Assembly: GCF_003387475.1 (NCBI RefSeq)
Contig: NZ_QUNO01000001.1
Coordinates: 496,001-560,000 of the forward strand
Length of the DNA stretch: 64,000 nucleotides
From: Kutzneria buriramensis
Lineage (GTDB): Bacteria > Actinomycetota > Actinomycetes > Mycobacteriales > Pseudonocardiaceae
Direction of reading: 5' to 3'
The notes beneath the pieces were generated by a model. The model saw nothing but the letters and a program-made list of their open reading frames with translations. It searched no databases and had not been told where the DNA came from. Of this stretch, positions 41,343 through 54,296 are shown piece after piece; within the stretch, counting starts at the first letter, position 1, and every line of letters starts with the position of its first letter. Position numbers and translations under genes: made by a program.

Positions 41343-43442
41343 GTGGCACAGGAAGTGCTCACTGACCTGGCCAAGGTCCGCAACATCGGGATCATGGCCC
41401 ACATCGACGCGGGAAAGACCACCACCACCGAGCGGATCCTGTTCTACACCGGGATCAACTACAAGATCGGTGAGGTCCACGACGGCGCGGCGACGATGGA
41501 CTGGATGGAGGAGGAGCAGAAGCGCGGCATCACCATCACGTCCGCCGCGACCACCTGCTTCTGGAACGACCACCAGATCAACATCATCGACACGCCGGGG
41601 CACGTCGACTTCACCGTCGAGGTCGAGCGCTCGCTGCGGGTCCTGGACGGCGCGGTGGCCGTGTTCGACGGCAAGGAGGGCGTCGAGCCCCAGTCCGAGC
41701 AGGTCTGGCGGCAGGCGACCAAGTACGACGTCCCGCGCATCTGCTTCGTCAACAAGATGGACAAGCTCGGCGCGGACTTCTACTTCACCGTCCGCACCAT
41801 CCAGGAGCGGCTCGGCGCCACGCCGCTGCCGATCCAGCTGCCCATCGGCGCCGAGAACGACTTCATCGGCGTCGTGGACCTGGTCCAGATGCGCGCGCTG
41901 ACCTGGCACGGCGAGGTCCAGAAGGGCGACGACTACACCGTCGAGGAGATCCCGGCCGACCTGGCCGAGCTGGCCGCGGAGTACCGCGAGAAGCTCATCG
42001 AGGCCGTCGCCGAGACCGACGACGAGCTGATGGAGCGCTACCTCGGTGGCGAGGAGCTGACGGTCGAGGAGATCAAGCGGGGCATCCGCAAGATCGTGAC
42101 CGACCGCATCGCCTACCCGGTGCTGTGCGGCTCGGCGTTCAAGAACAAGGGCGTGCAGCCCATGCTCGACGCCGTCATCGACTACCTGCCGTCGCCGCTG
42201 GACGTGCCGCCGGTCGAGGGCACGCTCCAGGACGGCGAGACGCCGGCCTCGCGCAAGCCGTCCGCGGACGAGCCGTTCGCGGCGCTGGCGTTCAAGATCG
42301 CCGCGCACCCGTTCTTCGGCAAGCTGACCTACATCCGGGTCTACTCGGGCAAGCTCAACGCCGGCTCCCAGGTCATCAACTCGACCAAGGACCGCAAGGA
42401 GCGCATCGGCAAGCTCTTCCAGATGCACTCCAACAAGGAGAACCCGGTCGAGGTCGCCAGCGCCGGCCACATCTACGCGGCCATCGGTCTGAAGGACACC
42501 ACGACCGGTGACACCCTGTGCGACCCGCAGCAGCCGATCGTGCTGGAGTCCATGACCTTCCCGGACCCGGTCATCTCGGTGGCGATCGAGCCGAAGACGA
42601 AGGCCGACCAGGAGAAGCTGGGCACCGCGATCCAGAAGCTGGCCGAGGAGGACCCCACCTTCCAGGTCAAGCTGGACGAGGAGACCGGCCAGACGATCAT
42701 CGCCGGCATGGGCGAGCTGCACCTCGAGGTGCTCGTCAACCGGATGAAGTCCGACTACAAGGTCGAGGCGAACATCGGTAAGCCCCAGGTGGCCTACCGG
42801 GAGACCATCCGCCGCAAGGTGGAGAAGTACTCCTACACGCACAAGAAGCAGACCGGTGGCTCCGGCCAGTTCGCCAAGGTGCTCATCGACGTCGAGCCGC
42901 TGGAGAGCACCGACGGTGCGCTCTACGAGTTCGACAACAAGGTCACGGGTGGCCGCATCCCGCGGGAGTACATCCCCTCGGTCGACGCCGGCGCCCAGGA
43001 CGCGATGCAGTACGGCGTGCTGGCGGGCTACCCGCTGGTCGGCATCAAGGTGACGCTGCTGGACGGTGCCTACCACGAGGTCGACTCCTCCGAAATGGCC
43101 TTCAAGATCGCCGGTTCGATGGCGCTCAAGGAAGCCGCTCGGAAGGCCGACCCGGTGCTGTTGGAGCCGGTGATGGCTGTCGAGGTGACCACGCCCGAGG
43201 ACTACATGGGCGACGTCATCGGCGACTTGAACTCCCGCCGTGGTCAGATCCAGGCGATGGAGGAGCGCAGTGGGGCCCGTGTCGTGAAGGCGCTGGTGCC
43301 GCTGTCGGAGATGTTCGGGTATGTCGGCGACCTGCGGTCCAAGACCCAGGGTCGGGCGAACTACACGATGCTGTTCGACTCCTACGCCGAGGTTCCGACC
43401 AACGTGGCGAAGGAAATCATCGCGAAGGCGACCGGGGAGTAG
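41343..43442 (+). CDS. fusA: Translation elongation factor G
   Basis: A 699-residue EF-G. The GTPase P-loop AHIDAGKT is at residues 19-26, the G2 region in [10 protein letters not shown], and DTPGHVDF and [10 protein letters not shown] follow. Domains II to V are all present, with [20 protein letters not shown]-type and [13 protein letters not shown] motifs near the end. It catalyses ribosomal translocation. The GTG start has AAGGAAG upstream. Normal length, single copy in this window. Confidence 0.98.
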   Translation: MAQEVLTDLAKVRNIGIMAHIDAGKTTTTERILFYTGINYKIGEVHDGAATMDWMEEEQKRGITITSAATTCFWNDHQINIIDTPGHVDFTVEVERSLRVLDGAVAVFDGKEGVEPQSEQVWRQATKYDVPRICFVNKMDKLGADFYFTVRTIQERLGATPLPIQLPIGAENDFIGVVDLVQMRALTWHGEVQKGDDYTVEEIPADLAELAAEYREKLIEAVAETDDELMERYLGGEELTVEEIKRGIRKIVTDRIAYPVLCGSAFKNKGVQPMLDAVIDYLPSPLDVPPVEGTLQDGETPASRKPSADEPFAALAFKIAAHPFFGKLTYIRVYSGKLNAGSQVINSTKDRKERIGKLFQMHSNKENPVEVASAGHIYAAIGLKDTTTGDTLCDPQQPIVLESMTFPDPVISVAIEPKTKADQEKLGTAIQKLAEEDPTFQVKLDEETGQTIIAGMGELHLEVLVNRMKSDYKVEANIGKPQVAYRETIRRKVEKYSYTHKKQTGGSGQFAKVLIDVEPLESTDGALYEFDNKVTGGRIPREYIPSVDAGAQDAMQYGVLAGYPLVGIKVTLLDGAYHEVDSSEMAFKIAGSMALKEAARKADPVLLEPVMAVEVTTPEDYMGDVIGDLNSRRGQIQAMEERSGARVVKALVPLSEMFGYVGDLRSKTQGRANYTMLFDSYAEVPTNVAKEIIAKATGE

Positions 43443-43467
43443 TTCGGCCCCGCAGCTTTCACCGGTC

Positions 43468-43549
43468 GCCCGGGGAGCGATCCCCGGGCTGCCACCCAAC
43501 CGACCCTGACGTAACCGCCGGGCCGACCAACCACAGAACGGCCCGGCGG
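43468..43549 (+). promoter_or_regulatory. Two intercistronic hairpins between fusA and tuf
   Basis: A 9-bp stem with a GCGA tetraloop (43468-43489) and an 11-bp stem CCGCCGGGCCG/CGGCCCGGCGG (43515-43525, 43539-43549, loop 13). They may attenuate transcription from fusA or stabilise the tuf transcript. No clear tuf promoter is seen. Confidence 0.55.
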
Positions 43550-43578
43550 AAGCAACACAAGTCCAGGAGGACAATCCA

Positions 43579-44772
<1,194 letters not shown>

Positions 44773-45187
44773 TTCGCGGTGGGGGCCAGGTGACATTCAT
44801 TTGTTACCTGGCCCTCACTACGCCGGCCCCGATTTGGACGCCGCACGCACGTGTGGCATCCTTAACGGGTTGCTCGTTGCAGAGGCGGCTGGCTCGTTCG
44901 CGTACCAGCCGCCCTGCTGCGAGAAGCCGGCACCCACACGGGCCTGCAATGGCCTGGGTGTATGGGTCTGACCGGACCCCCGCCTACCGGGACTGAACAA
45001 GGACCAGTAGGGCTGGTGTGCGCGTCGGAGCTGTGTCCCTGTCAAGGCGACACGCCCGACCGCGTGGACCGGAGGGCCCCGGCACCTGATGACATTTGAC
45101 TCGTGAATAGGGGAGCGGCACCGAGCTGGGCCCCGGCCCGTCACGAGTCAGCCCGCAGCGGTACGAGAAGAGGAACGGCAAGCCATC
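44773..45187 (+). promoter_or_regulatory. rpsJ (S10 operon) promoter and structured leader
   Basis: This 415-nt spacer starts after tuf. TTGGAC (44834-44839) and CATCCT (44857-44862) with 17-bp spacing form a plausible promoter, leaving a leader of over 300 nt. Inside, GTCC (45035-45038) pairs with GGAC (45066-45069), enclosing GGCG-ACA-CGCC (45046-45056). The 15-mer GCGACACGCCCGACC at 45047-45061 is identical to the one in the rpsL leader. A hairpin GGGTC-TGACC-GGACCC lies near 44965. No gene is seen. Confidence 0.65.
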
Positions 45188-45493
45188 ATGGCGGGACAAA
45201 AGATCCGCATTCGGCTCAAGGCCTACGACCACGAGGCGATCGACGCGTCCGCGCGCAAGATCGTCGAGACCGTGACGCGCACCGGCGCTCGGGTCGTCGG
45301 GCCGGTGCCGCTGCCGACCGAGAAGAACGTCTACTGCGTCATTCGCTCGCCGCACAAGTACAAGGACTCGCGCGAGCACTTCGAGATGCGCACGCACAAG
45401 CGGCTGATCGACATCCTCGACCCGACGCCGAAGACGGTCGACGCGCTCATGCGCATCGACCTGCCGGCCAGCGTCGACGTCAACATCCAGTAA
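45188..45493 (+). CDS. rpsJ: 30S ribosomal protein S10
   Basis: A 101-residue S10 ([25 protein letters not shown] at the start). It is the first gene of the S10 operon. S10 also acts with NusB in antitermination. AGAGGAA lies before the ATG. Confidence 0.97.
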   Translation: MAGQKIRIRLKAYDHEAIDASARKIVETVTRTGARVVGPVPLPTEKNVYCVIRSPHKYKDSREHFEMRTHKRLIDILDPTPKTVDALMRIDLPASVDVNIQ

Positions 45494-45521
45494 GCGCGCG
45501 GCGGCGGAGAGTAACGAACTC

Positions 45522-46172
45522 ATGTCTGACAAGCAGATCAAGGGGATCCTGGGCACCAAGCTCGGCATGACCCAGGTCTTCGACGACAAGAACCGGGTTG
45601 TGCCGGTCACGGTCGTCAAGGCCGGGCCCAATGTCGTCACCCAGATCCGTACCGAGGAGAAGGACGGCTACACCGCCGTCCAGCTGGCCTTCGGCGCCAT
45701 CGACCCGCGCAAGGTGAACAAGCCCCGCGCCGGTCACTTCGCCAAGGCCGGTGTGACGCCGCGTCGCCACGTCGCCGAGCTGCGCACCACCGACGCCGAC
45801 ACCTACGAGGTCGGTCAGGAGATCACCGCTGAGGTGTTCCCGGCCGGCTCGGTCGTCGACGTGGTCGGCACCAGCAAGGGCAAGGGCTACGCCGGTGTCA
45901 TGAAGCGCCACGGCTTCAAGGGCTTGGGCGCCGGCCACGGCGTGCAGCGCAAGCACCGCTCGCCGGGTTCCATCGGCGGCTGCGCCACCCCGGGCCGCGT
46001 GTTCAAGGGTGTGCGCATGGCCGGCCGCATGGGCCACGCCCGCGTCACCACCCAGAACCTGACCGTGCACCAGGTGGAGGCCGAGTCCGGCCTGCTGCTC
46101 ATCAAGGGCGCCATCCCCGGCCCCAAGGGCGGCCTGGTGTTCGTCAAGACGGCCGCGAAGGGCGGTGCCTGA
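45522..46172 (+). CDS. rplC: 50S ribosomal protein L3
   Basis: A 216-residue L3 with [15 protein letters not shown] and the long loop [26 protein letters not shown] that reaches the peptidyl-transferase centre. AGAG upstream of ATG. Its stop codon overlaps the rplD start. Confidence 0.97.
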   Translation: MSDKQIKGILGTKLGMTQVFDDKNRVVPVTVVKAGPNVVTQIRTEEKDGYTAVQLAFGAIDPRKVNKPRAGHFAKAGVTPRRHVAELRTTDADTYEVGQEITAEVFPAGSVVDVVGTSKGKGYAGVMKRHGFKGLGAGHGVQRKHRSPGSIGGCATPGRVFKGVRMAGRMGHARVTTQNLTVHQVEAESGLLLIKGAIPGPKGGLVFVKTAAKGGA

Positions 46173-46852
46173 TGACCTCGCTGGACATTCGCAACGCCTC
46201 TGGTGAGGCTGCCGGCAGCGTCGAGCTGCCCGCCGAGATCTTCGACGTGCAGGCGAACATCCCGCTGATGCACCAGGTCGTCGTGGCCCAGCTGGCCGCG
46301 GCCCGCCAGGGCACGCACGCCACCAAGACCCGCGGCGACGTCCGCGGCGGTGGCAAGAAGCCGTACCGCCAGAAGGGCACCGGCCGCGCCCGCCAGGGTT
46401 CGACCCGGTCCCCGCAGTTCGCCGGCGGTGGCATCTCGCACGGCCCGCAGCCGCGTGACTACTCGCAGCGGACGCCGAAGAAGATGAAGGCCGCCGCGCT
46501 GCGCGGCGCGCTGTCCGACCGCGCCCGCGCGGGTCGACTGCACGTGGTCAGCTCCCTGGTCGAGGGCGACAAGCCGTCCACCAAGGCCGCTCGCGTCGCG
46601 CTCGCCGCGATCACGGAGTCGCGCCGCACGCTGGTCGTGCTGGGCCGCTTCGAGGAGCAGGACTGGCTGTCGGTGCGCAACCTGGACAACGTGCACCCGA
46701 TCGCGCCGGACCAGCTGAACACCTACGACGTGCTGGTCAACGACGACATCGTGTTCACCAAGGACGCGTACGAGCTGTTCATCGCCGGCCCGGCCAAGGG
46801 TCGTTCGGTCAAGGCCACGGCCCGCTCGTCCGAGCTGACCGAGGAGGTCTGA
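46172..46852 (+). CDS. rplD: 50S ribosomal protein L4
   Basis: A 226-residue L4; the exit-tunnel loop [22 protein letters not shown] is intact at the macrolide-resistance positions (KGTGRAR). ATG overlaps the rplC stop codon (TGATG). Confidence 0.97.
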   Translation: MTSLDIRNASGEAAGSVELPAEIFDVQANIPLMHQVVVAQLAAARQGTHATKTRGDVRGGGKKPYRQKGTGRARQGSTRSPQFAGGGISHGPQPRDYSQRTPKKMKAAALRGALSDRARAGRLHVVSSLVEGDKPSTKAARVALAAITESRRTLVVLGRFEEQDWLSVRNLDNVHPIAPDQLNTYDVLVNDDIVFTKDAYELFIAGPAKGRSVKATARSSELTEEV

Positions 46853-46855
46853 CCA

Positions 46856-47155
46856 ATGATCCCCGACCACAGGGACATCCTGCTCGCGCCGGTGATCTCC
46901 GAGAAGAGCTACGGCCTTCTCGAGGAGAACAAGTACACCTTCCTGGTGGCCCCGGACGCCAACAAGACGCAGATCAAGATCGCGGTCGAGAAGGTCTTCG
47001 GCGTCAAGGTCCTGAGCGTCAACACGATCAACCGCCAGGGCAAGCGGAAGCGGACCCGGTCCGGCTTCGGCAAGCGCAAGGACACGAAGCGCGCGATCGT
47101 CACCCTCTCCGCGGAGAGCAAGGCGATCGAGATCTTCGGCGGCCCGACCGCCTGA
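46856..47155 (+). CDS. rplW: 50S ribosomal protein L23
   Basis: A 99-residue L23 with [23 protein letters not shown]. It forms part of the exit-tunnel docking site for trigger factor and signal recognition particle. It lies three bases after rplD. Confidence 0.97.
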   Translation: MIPDHRDILLAPVISEKSYGLLEENKYTFLVAPDANKTQIKIAVEKVFGVKVLSVNTINRQGKRKRTRSGFGKRKDTKRAIVTLSAESKAIEIFGGPTA

Positions 47156-47178
47156 TGACTGAGGACTGCTGATCTGAC

Positions 47179-48012
47179 ATGGGCATTCGCAAGTACAAGC
47201 CGACGACGCCAGGCCGTCGCGGTGCGAGCGTGTCCGACTTCGCCGAGATCACTCGGTCGACGCCGGAGAAGTCGCTCGTGCGTCCGCTGCACGGTCGTGG
47301 CGGCCGCAACGCGCACGGCAAGATCACCACTCGGCACAAGGGCGGCGGTCACAAGCGGGCCTACCGCCTGATCGACTTCCGTCGGGCCGACAAGGACGGC
47401 GTGCCGGCCAAGGTCGCGCACATCGAGTACGACCCCAACCGCACCGCGCGCATCGCGCTGCTGCACTACGCCGACGGCGAGAAGCGCTACATCATCGCGC
47501 CGAACCGGCTCGCGCAGGGCGACACGATCGAGAACGGTCCGCGCGCGGACATCAAGCCGGGCAACAACCTCCCGCTGCGCAACATCCCGGTCGGCACCGT
47601 GGTGCACGCGATCGAGCTCCGCCCCGGCGGCGGCGCGAAGATCGCCCGCTCCGCCGGCGCGAAGGTGCAGCTGGTGGCCAAGGACGGCCCGTACGCCCAG
47701 CTGCGGATGCCCTCGGGCGAGATCCGCAACGTGGACGTGCGCTGCCGCGCCACGGTCGGCGAGGTCGGCAACTCCGAGCACGCCAACATCAACTGGGGCA
47801 AGGCCGGCCGCATGCGCTGGAAGGGCCGCAAGCCCACGGTGCGTGGTGTCGCCATGAACCCGGTCGACCACCCGCACGGCGGTGGTGAGGGCAAGACCTC
47901 CGGCGGTCGCCACCCGGTGAACCCCGCTGGCAAGCCCGAAGGCCGTACCCGCCGCCGCAAGGCAAGCGACAAGCTCATCGTCCGGCGTCGTCGCACCGGT
48001 AAGAAGCGCTGA
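47179..48012 (+). CDS. rplB: 50S ribosomal protein L2
   Basis: A 277-residue L2 with [21 protein letters not shown] and the C-terminal [21 protein letters not shown], including the His needed for peptidyl transfer support. Confidence 0.97.
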   Translation: MGIRKYKPTTPGRRGASVSDFAEITRSTPEKSLVRPLHGRGGRNAHGKITTRHKGGGHKRAYRLIDFRRADKDGVPAKVAHIEYDPNRTARIALLHYADGEKRYIIAPNRLAQGDTIENGPRADIKPGNNLPLRNIPVGTVVHAIELRPGGGAKIARSAGAKVQLVAKDGPYAQLRMPSGEIRNVDVRCRATVGEVGNSEHANINWGKAGRMRWKGRKPTVRGVAMNPVDHPHGGGEGKTSGGRHPVNPAGKPEGRTRRRKASDKLIVRRRRTGKKR

Positions 48013-48030
48013 GCAGGAAGGGAGTGAAGG

Positions 48031-48312
48031 ATGCCACGCAGCCTGAAGAAGGGCCCCTTCGTTGACGACCACCTGCTCAAGAAGGTGGACGCCCTCAACG
48101 AGTCGGGCAAGAAGACCGTGATCAAGACCTGGTCCCGCCGGTCGACGATCATCCCCGACATGCTGGGGCACACCATCGCGGTGCACGACGGCCGCAAGCA
48201 CGTTCCGGTGTTCGTCAGCGAGGCCATGGTGGGTCACAAGTTGGGCGAGTTCGCCCCGACTCGGACCTTCAAGGGTCACATCAAGGACGACCGGAAGTCG
48301 CGCCGCCGCTGA
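48031..48312 (+). CDS. rpsS: 30S ribosomal protein S19
   Basis: A 93-residue S19 ([20 protein letters not shown]). GGAAGGGAG lies before the ATG. Conserved place between rplB and rplV. Confidence 0.97.
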   Translation: MPRSLKKGPFVDDHLLKKVDALNESGKKTVIKTWSRRSTIIPDMLGHTIAVHDGRKHVPVFVSEAMVGHKLGEFAPTRTFKGHIKDDRKSRRR

Positions 48313-48344
48313 GCGGGCACGGACAGAGCAAGGGGTAACAAGCA

Positions 48345-48758
48345 ATGGCTGACAACGCGACCGGCGCGGAGGAGCTGCCGCGCGCCGTGGCGCGGGCCCG
48401 CTACGTCCGCCTGACCGCCATGAAGGCACGCCGAGTGGTCGACCTCATCCGTGGCCGCAACGCCACGGAGGCCCTGGCCGTGCTCCAGTTCGCGCCGCAG
48501 GCGGCGAGCGAGCCGGTGGCCAAGGTGCTCGCGAGCGCCATGGCCAACGCCGAGAACAACCTCAGCCTCGACCGCGACACCCTGTGGGTGTCCAGCGCGT
48601 ACGTGGACGAGGGGCCGACGCTGAAGCGGTTCCGGCCGCGCGCGCAGGGCCGGGCCTACCGGATCCGCAAGCGGACGAGCCACATCACGATCGAGGTCGA
48701 GTCCCGTCCGGTCGAGAAGAAGGCCGGCAAGTCTCGAGCCAAGAAGGGGGCCCAGTAG
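48345..48758 (+). CDS. rplV: 50S ribosomal protein L22
   Basis: A 137-residue L22 with [19 protein letters not shown] and the tunnel loop region near [15 protein letters not shown]. The C-terminus is extended by a Lys/Ala-rich tail. Its stop codon overlaps the rpsC start. Confidence 0.97.
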   Translation: MADNATGAEELPRAVARARYVRLTAMKARRVVDLIRGRNATEALAVLQFAPQAASEPVAKVLASAMANAENNLSLDRDTLWVSSAYVDEGPTLKRFRPRAQGRAYRIRKRTSHITIEVESRPVEKKAGKSRAKKGAQ

Positions 48759-49594
48759 TGGGTCAGAAGATCAACCCGCACGGCTTCCGCCTTGGTATCA
48801 CCACCGACTGGAAGTCCCGCTGGTACGCCGACAAGCAGTACGCGGAGTACGTCGCGGAGGACGTGAAGATCCGCAAGATGCTCGGCAAGGGCATGGAGCG
48901 GGCCGGCATCTCCAAGGTGGAGATCGAGCGCACCCGGGACCGGGTCCGCGTCGACATCCACACCGCCCGTCCGGGCATCGTCATCGGCCGCCGCGGCGCC
49001 GAGGCCGACCGCATCCGGGGCGAGCTGGAGAAGCTGACCGCCAAGCAGGTCCAGCTGAACATCCTCGAGGTCAAGAACCCCGAGTCGGACGCCCAGCTGG
49101 TCGCGCAGGTGACCGCCGAGCAGCTGTCCAACCGCGTGTCCTTCCGGCGCGCGATGCGCAAGGCCATGCAGTCGGCCATGCGCTCGCCGCAGGTCAAGGG
49201 CATCCGGGTGCAGTGCGGCGGCCGTCTCGGCGGTGCCGAGATGTCCCGCTCGGAGTTCTACCGCGAGGGTCGCGTCCCGTTGCACACGCTGCGCGCGGAC
49301 ATCGACTACGGCTTCTTCGAGGCCCGCACCACCTTCGGCCGCATCGGCGTGAAGGTGTGGATCTACAAGGGTGACGTGGTCGGCGGCTTCCGGTCGCGCG
49401 ACACCGCGGCCCCGGCCGGCAACGACCGCCCGCAGCAGCGGCGCGAGCGTCCGAACCGGGCCCGCCGTTCCGGCTCGGCCGGCACCACGGCGACGAGCAC
49501 CGAGGCCGGCCGCGCGGCCGCCGAGGCGAACGCCGCCGCCGCGTCCGAGGCCCCGGCCGCCGAGCCGACGAACACTGGCAATGGGGAGGGCTGA
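48758..49594 (+). CDS. rpsC: 30S ribosomal protein S3
   Basis: A 278-residue S3. [22 protein letters not shown] at the start and the KH domain motif [16 protein letters not shown] are present. The C-terminal 55 residues after the conserved core are Ala/Arg/Pro-rich and disordered, as in many actinobacterial S3 proteins. The GTG at 48758 is chosen because it overlaps the rplV stop codon; the longer ORF is antisense-like read-through of rplV. Confidence 0.96.
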   Translation: MGQKINPHGFRLGITTDWKSRWYADKQYAEYVAEDVKIRKMLGKGMERAGISKVEIERTRDRVRVDIHTARPGIVIGRRGAEADRIRGELEKLTAKQVQLNILEVKNPESDAQLVAQVTAEQLSNRVSFRRAMRKAMQSAMRSPQVKGIRVQCGGRLGGAEMSRSEFYREGRVPLHTLRADIDYGFFEARTTFGRIGVKVWIYKGDVVGGFRSRDTAAPAGNDRPQQRRERPNRARRSGSAGTTATSTEAGRAAAEANAAAASEAPAAEPTNTGNGEG

Positions 49595-49597
49595 GTA

Positions 49598-50017
49598 GTG
49601 CTCATCCCGCGTAGGGTCAAGCACCGCAAGCAGCACCACCCCAAGCGGGCTGGTGCCGCCAAGGGTGGCACGCGTGTCACCTTCGGCGAGTTCGGCATCC
49701 AGGCGCTGGAGCCGGCCTACGTGACCAACCGGCAGATCGAGTCCGCTCGTATCGCCATCAACCGGCACATCCGTCGTGGCGGCAAGGTCTGGATCAACAT
49801 CTTCCCGGACCGCCCCCTGACCAAGAAGCCGGCGGAAACCCGCATGGGTTCCGGTAAGGGCTCGCCCGAGTACTGGGTGGCCAACGTCAAGCCCGGCCGG
49901 GTGCTCTTCGAGATGAGCTACCCGAACGAGACGGTCGCTCGGGAGGCGCTGCGTCGCGCCATCCACAAGCTGCCGCTGAAGTGCCGGATCGTCACGCGTG
50001 AGGGTGGTGACTTCTGA
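49598..50017 (+). CDS. rplP: 50S ribosomal protein L16
   Basis: A 139-residue L16 ([19 protein letters not shown]). The avilamycin/evernimicin-site region ([16 protein letters not shown]) is ordinary. GTG start three bases after rpsC, with GGGGAGGG upstream. Confidence 0.97.
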   Translation: MLIPRRVKHRKQHHPKRAGAAKGGTRVTFGEFGIQALEPAYVTNRQIESARIAINRHIRRGGKVWINIFPDRPLTKKPAETRMGSGKGSPEYWVANVKPGRVLFEMSYPNETVAREALRRAIHKLPLKCRIVTREGGDF

Positions 50018-50265
50018 TGGCAGCGGGTACCAACGCCGCGGAGCTGCGTGAGCTCACCGACGAGGAGCTCGTGCTGCGCCTTCGGGAGTCCAAGGAGGAG
50101 CTGTTCAACCTCCGCTTCCAGATGGCCACCGGCCAGCTGGACAACAACCGCCGGCTGCGCACGGTCCGTCACGACATCGCCCGCGTCTACACCGTGATGC
50201 GGGAGCGGGAGCTCGGTCTTTCCGTGTCGCCCGACGACGTTACGACTGGTGAGGGTGCCGCATGA
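50017..50265 (+). CDS. rpmC: 50S ribosomal protein L29
   Basis: An 82-residue two-helix L29 ([27 protein letters not shown]). ATG overlaps the rplP stop codon (TGATG) and its own stop codon overlaps rpsQ (ATGA). Confidence 0.96.
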   Translation: MAAGTNAAELRELTDEELVLRLRESKEELFNLRFQMATGQLDNNRRLRTVRHDIARVYTVMRERELGLSVSPDDVTTGEGAA

Positions 50266-50537
50266 GTGAGACCAACGAGGCCGTGAGCCGCAACGACCGC
50301 AAGGTCCGCGAGGGGCTCGTGGTGTCCAACAAGATGGAGAAGACGATCGTCGTCTCCCTCGAGGACCGCAAGAAGCACCCGCTGTACGGCAAGGTGCTGC
50401 GCACCACCACCAAGGTGAAGGCGCACGACGAGGAGAACGTGGCCGGCGTGGGCGACCGCGTGCTGCTGATGGAGACCCGTCCGCTGTCGGCCACCAAGCG
50501 CTGGCGGCTGGTCGAGGTCCTCGAGAAGGCCAAGTAA
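50262..50537 (+). CDS. rpsQ: 30S ribosomal protein S17
   Basis: A 91-residue S17 with [32 protein letters not shown]. It is coupled to rpmC by a 4-bp overlap. Confidence 0.97.
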   Translation: MSETNEAVSRNDRKVREGLVVSNKMEKTIVVSLEDRKKHPLYGKVLRTTTKVKAHDEENVAGVGDRVLLMETRPLSATKRWRLVEVLEKAK

Positions 50538-50598
50538 CAAGCAGACCGAGCCTGTCAGGTCGGAAATCTGGCAGGCCATCGATGGTCAGGAGCTGTAA

Positions 50599-50967
50599 GT
50601 GATTCAGCAGGAGTCGCGACTGCGGGTCGCCGACAACACCGGTGCGAAGGAGATCCTTTGCATCCGCGTGCTCGGTGGCTCCTCGCGTCGTTACGCGGGC
50701 ATCGGCGACATCATCGTCGCCACCGTGAAGGACGCCATCCCCGGCGCCGGTGTGAAGAAGGGCGACGTCGTCAAGGCCGTCGTCGTTCGCACCGTCAAGG
50801 AGCGGCGTCGTCCGGACGGCTCGTACATCCGGTTCGACGAGAACGCCGCGGTGCTCATCAAGCCCGACAACGAGCCGCGGGGCACCCGCATCTTCGGCCC
50901 GGTCGGCCGCGAGCTGCGTGACAAGAAGTTCATGAAGATCATCTCGCTCGCGCCGGAGGTGTTGTGA
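50599..50967 (+). CDS. rplN: 50S ribosomal protein L14
   Basis: A 122-residue L14 ([27 protein letters not shown]). GTG start with AGGAG upstream; a 61-bp spacer separates it from rpsQ. Confidence 0.97.
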   Translation: MIQQESRLRVADNTGAKEILCIRVLGGSSRRYAGIGDIIVATVKDAIPGAGVKKGDVVKAVVVRTVKERRRPDGSYIRFDENAAVLIKPDNEPRGTRIFGPVGRELRDKKFMKIISLAPEVL

Positions 50968-51281
50968 TGAAGGTGCGCAAGGGCGACACGGTCGTGGTCA
51001 TCGCGGGCAAGGACAAGGGCGCGAAGGGCAAGGTCATCCAGGCCTACCCGGAGAACGACCGCGTGCTGGTCGAGGGCGTGAACCGGATCAAGAAGCACAC
51101 CCGGATCACCCAGACCCAGCGCGGTGCCCAGTCCGGCGGCATCGTGACCCAGGAGGCGCCGATCCACGTGAGCAACGTGATGGTCGTCGACTCCGAGGGC
51201 AAGCCGACCCGCGTCGGCTACCGCACGAACGACGACGGTCGGCGCGTGCGCGTCTCCCGCCGCAACGGTAAGGACATCTGA
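50967..51281 (+). CDS. rplX: 50S ribosomal protein L24
   Basis: A 104-residue L24 with the KOW motif [23 protein letters not shown]. The ATG at 50967, 7 nt after GGAGG, is preferred over the GTG three bases earlier. It overlaps the rplN stop codon. Confidence 0.96.
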   Translation: MKVRKGDTVVVIAGKDKGAKGKVIQAYPENDRVLVEGVNRIKKHTRITQTQRGAQSGGIVTQEAPIHVSNVMVVDSEGKPTRVGYRTNDDGRRVRVSRRNGKDI

Positions 51282-51283
51282 TC

Positions 51284-51847
51284 ATGACGACTACTGAGAA
51301 GGTCCTGCCGCGGCTGAAGACCCGGTACCGCAGCGAGATCGTCGCGGCGTTGCAGGAGCAGTTCACCTACGACAACGTGATGCAGATCCCGGGTGTCGTG
51401 AAGGTCGTCGTGAACATGGGCGTCGGCGACGCCGCCCGCGACGGCAAGCTGATCGAGGGCGCGGTCCGCGACCTGGCCACGATCACCGGCCAGCGTCCCG
51501 AGGTCCGCAAGGCCCGCAAGTCCATCGCGCAGTTCAAGCTGCGCGAGGGCATGCCGATCGGCGCGCGCGTCACGCTGCGCGGCGACCGCATGTGGGAGTT
51601 CCTGGACCGCCTGCTCACCATCGCGCTGCCCCGTATCCGCGACTTCCGCGGCCTGTCGGGCAAGCAGTTCGACGGCAACGGCAACTACACGTTCGGGCTG
51701 AACGAGCAGTCGATGTTCCACGAGATCGACCCCGACTCGATCGACCGTCCCCGTGGCATGGACATCACCGTCGTGACCACGGCCACCAACGACGACGAGG
51801 GTCGGGCGCTGCTCAAGCACCTCGGCTTCCCGTTCAAGGAGAACTGA
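51284..51847 (+). CDS. rplE: 50S ribosomal protein L5
   Basis: A 187-residue L5 with [21 protein letters not shown] and the typical end [17 protein letters not shown]. It holds 5S rRNA with L18. It lies two bases after rplX. Confidence 0.97.
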   Translation: MTTTEKVLPRLKTRYRSEIVAALQEQFTYDNVMQIPGVVKVVVNMGVGDAARDGKLIEGAVRDLATITGQRPEVRKARKSIAQFKLREGMPIGARVTLRGDRMWEFLDRLLTIALPRIRDFRGLSGKQFDGNGNYTFGLNEQSMFHEIDPDSIDRPRGMDITVVTTATNDDEGRALLKHLGFPFKEN

Positions 51848-51851
51848 GCCG

Positions 51852-52037
51852 ATGGCGAAGAAGGCGCTGATCAACAAGGCGGCCGGCAAGCAGAAGTTCG
51901 CCGTCCGGGCCTACACCCGCTGCCAGAAGTGCGGCCGTCCGCACGCCGTGTTCCGCAAGTTCGGCCTGTGCCGGATCTGCCTGCGCCAGATGGCGCACCG
52001 CGGCGAGCTGCCCGGCGTGCACAAGTCCAGCTGGTAA
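51852..52037 (+). CDS. rpsZ: 30S ribosomal protein S14, type Z (zinc form)
   Basis: A 61-residue short S14 with two CxxC pairs (CQKC and CRIC at about 24-27 and 40-43), so zinc-binding. It matches the type Z proteins of actinobacteria. With L33 and L36 it makes three zinc-form ribosomal proteins in this window. Confidence 0.97.
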   Translation: MAKKALINKAAGKQKFAVRAYTRCQKCGRPHAVFRKFGLCRICLRQMAHRGELPGVHKSSW

Positions 52038-52113
52038 GTCGTTAGACCCCGCACCACCCCCACTTCGCCCCAGGCCCGAGGGAACCAGGGCGAGAAAGGT
52101 TGACAGGTCACCC

Positions 52114-52512
52114 ATGACGATGACCGACCCGATCGCAGACATGTTGACGCGTCTGCGGAACGCAAACTCGGCATACCACGACGAGGTCGTGATGCCGCAC
52201 TCGAAGCTCAAGGCGAACATCGCCGAGATCCTCAAGCGCGAGGGCTACATCGCCGGCTACCGCGACCAGCAGGGCGACAAGGGCAAGAACCTCGTCGTCG
52301 AGCTGAAGTACGGCCCGAACCGGGAGCGGAGCATCGCCGGCGTCCGGCGCGTGTCCAAGCCGGGTCTGCGGGTCTACGCGAAGTCGACCAACCTGCCCAA
52401 GGTGCTCGGTGGGCTGGGTGTCGCCATCATCTCCACCTCCGGCGGTCTGGTGACCGACCGGCAGGCGGGCAAGCAGGGTGTGGGCGGGGAAGTCCTCGCC
52501 TACGTGTGGTGA
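52114..52512 (+). CDS. rpsH: 30S ribosomal protein S8
   Basis: A 132-residue S8 with [20 protein letters not shown] and the C-terminal [10 protein letters not shown] second ATG six bases later is possible. S8 represses the spc operon in E. coli. Confidence 0.97.
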   Translation: MTMTDPIADMLTRLRNANSAYHDEVVMPHSKLKANIAEILKREGYIAGYRDQQGDKGKNLVVELKYGPNRERSIAGVRRVSKPGLRVYAKSTNLPKVLGGLGVAIISTSGGLVTDRQAGKQGVGGEVLAYVW

Positions 52513-52528
52513 GGAAGGGGGACTGACG

Positions 52529-53068
52529 ATGTCGCGCATTGGAAGGCTGCCCATCACCGTCCCCTCCGGGGTCGACGTGAACATCGACGGCCAGGTGGTG
52601 AACGTGAAGGGCCCGAAGGGCGCCCTCTCGCACACCGTGGCCGAGCCGATCGCCGTGGAGCGGGCCGAGGACGGCACGCTGCAGGTGACCCGGCCCGACG
52701 ACGAGCGCCTCTCGCGCTCGCTGCACGGCCTGTCCCGCACGCTGATCAACAACCTGATCATCGGCGTGACGCAGGGCTACGAGAAGAAGATGGAGATCAC
52801 CGGCGTCGGCTACCGCGTGCAGCTCAAGGGTTCCGACCTCGAGTTCGCGCTCGGCTACAGCCACGCGGTCCCGGTGAAGGCGCCGCAGGGCATCACCTTC
52901 GTGGTGGAGACCCCGACCAAGTTCTCCGTCCAGGGCATCGACAAGCAGTTGGTCGGCGAGGTCGCCGCCAACATCCGCAAGCTGCGCAAGCCCGACCCGT
53001 ACAAGGGCAAGGGCGTGCGGTACGCGGGCGAGAAGATCCGCCGCAAGGTCGGGAAGACGGGTAAGTGA
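52529..53068 (+). CDS. rplF: 50S ribosomal protein L6
   Basis: A 179-residue L6 ([17 protein letters not shown] at the start, [20 protein letters not shown] near the end). The ATG at 52529, after GAAGGGGG, is the normal start; the longer ORF overlaps rpsH. Confidence 0.97.
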   Translation: MSRIGRLPITVPSGVDVNIDGQVVNVKGPKGALSHTVAEPIAVERAEDGTLQVTRPDDERLSRSLHGLSRTLINNLIIGVTQGYEKKMEITGVGYRVQLKGSDLEFALGYSHAVPVKAPQGITFVVETPTKFSVQGIDKQLVGEVAANIRKLRKPDPYKGKGVRYAGEKIRRKVGKTGK

Positions 53069-53070
53069 TC

Positions 53071-53472
53071 ATGGCTGAGTCCACTGCTACCAAGAGGAAG
53101 CCGGTCGGCAAGGACGTGTCGACCCGGCGTCGTGTCTCGCGGGCCCGTCGTCACTTCCGGCTTCGCAAGAAGATCAGCGGCACGCCCGAGCGTCCGCGCA
53201 TGGTCGTCAACCGGTCCTCGCGGCACATCACCGTGCAGGTCATCGACGACCTCGCCGGCCACACGCTGGCGTCGGCCTCCAGCCTGGAGGCGGACGTGCG
53301 CGCGCTGGACGGCGACAAGAAGGCCCGCGCCGTCAAGGTGGGCCAGCTGGTCGCGGCCCGCGCCAAGGAAGCCGGCATCGACAAGGTCGTCTTCGACCGC
53401 GGCGGTTACGACTACCACGGCCGGATCGCCGCGCTGGCGGACGCCGCCCGCGAGGCGGGGCTGGAGTTCTGA
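53071..53472 (+). CDS. rplR: 50S ribosomal protein L18
   Basis: A 133-residue L18 with [27 protein letters not shown] and the C-terminal [26 protein letters not shown]. It binds 5S rRNA. Confidence 0.97.
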   Translation: MAESTATKRKPVGKDVSTRRRVSRARRHFRLRKKISGTPERPRMVVNRSSRHITVQVIDDLAGHTLASASSLEADVRALDGDKKARAVKVGQLVAARAKEAGIDKVVFDRGGYDYHGRIAALADAAREAGLEF

Positions 53473-53506
53473 ACATGCACATCACTGGAATTGAGAGGGC
53501 CGTCTG

Positions 53507-54112
53507 ATGCCGGGACGCACGCGTCGCGAAGGCGGCGGTGGCGAGCGCGGAGAGCGCCGCGACCGTCGTGACGGTGGCCGCGGCGGGGCGGCCCAGGAGA
53601 AGACCCCGCACCTCGAGCGCGTCGTCGCCATCAACCGGGTGGCGAAGGTCGTCAAGGGTGGTCGTCGGTTCAGCTTCACCGCGCTGGTGATCGTGGGCGA
53701 CGGCGACGGCATGGTCGGCGTCGGCTACGGCAAGGCCAAGGAAGTTCCGGCCGCCATCGCCAAGGGTGTCGAGGAGGCGAAGAAGAACTTCTTCCGCGTG
53801 CCTCGCATCGGCGGCACCATCCCGCACCCGATCCAGGGCGAGAAGGCCGCCGGCGTGGTGCTGCTGCGCCCGGCCAGCGCCGGTACCGGCGTCATCGCCG
53901 GTGGCCCGGTGCGCGCCGTCCTGGAGTGCGCCGGTGTGCACGACGTGCTGAGCAAGTCGCTGGGCAGCGACAACGCCATCAACATCGTGCACGCCACCGT
54001 GGCCGCCCTGAAGGGCCTTCAGCGCCCCGAAGAGGTCGCGGCCCGTCGTGGCCTGCCGCTGGAGGACGTCGCTCCGGCCGGCATGCTGCGCGCTCGCGCG
54101 GGGCAGGTGTGA
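53507..54112 (+). CDS. rpsE: 30S ribosomal protein S5
   Basis: A 201-residue S5. The spectinomycin-loop region ([21 protein letters not shown]) is ordinary. The N-terminus has a Gly/Arg-rich extension of about 30 residues. Confidence 0.97.
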   Translation: MPGRTRREGGGGERGERRDRRDGGRGGAAQEKTPHLERVVAINRVAKVVKGGRRFSFTALVIVGDGDGMVGVGYGKAKEVPAAIAKGVEEAKKNFFRVPRIGGTIPHPIQGEKAAGVVLLRPASAGTGVIAGGPVRAVLECAGVHDVLSKSLGSDNAINIVHATVAALKGLQRPEEVAARRGLPLEDVAPAGMLRARAGQV

Positions 54113-54113
54113 C

Positions 54114-54296
54114 ATGGCCCAGCTCAAGGTGACGCAGGTCAAGAGCAGCATCGGTACCAAGCAGAACCACCGCGAGTCGTTGCGGACGCTGGGTCTGCGC
54201 AAGATCCGCCAGTCGGTCGTGCGTGAGGACAACCCCGTCAACCGGGGCCTGATCCACACGGTGCGCCACCTGGTGGTTGTGGAGGAGGTCAACTGA
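54114..54296 (+). CDS. rpmD: 50S ribosomal protein L30
   Basis: A 60-residue L30 ([23 protein letters not shown]). The ATG at 54114 lies one base after rpsE; the longer ORF is internal to rpsE. Its stop codon overlaps rplO. Confidence 0.96.
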   Translation: MAQLKVTQVKSSIGTKQNHRESLRTLGLRKIRQSVVREDNPVNRGLIHTVRHLVVVEEVN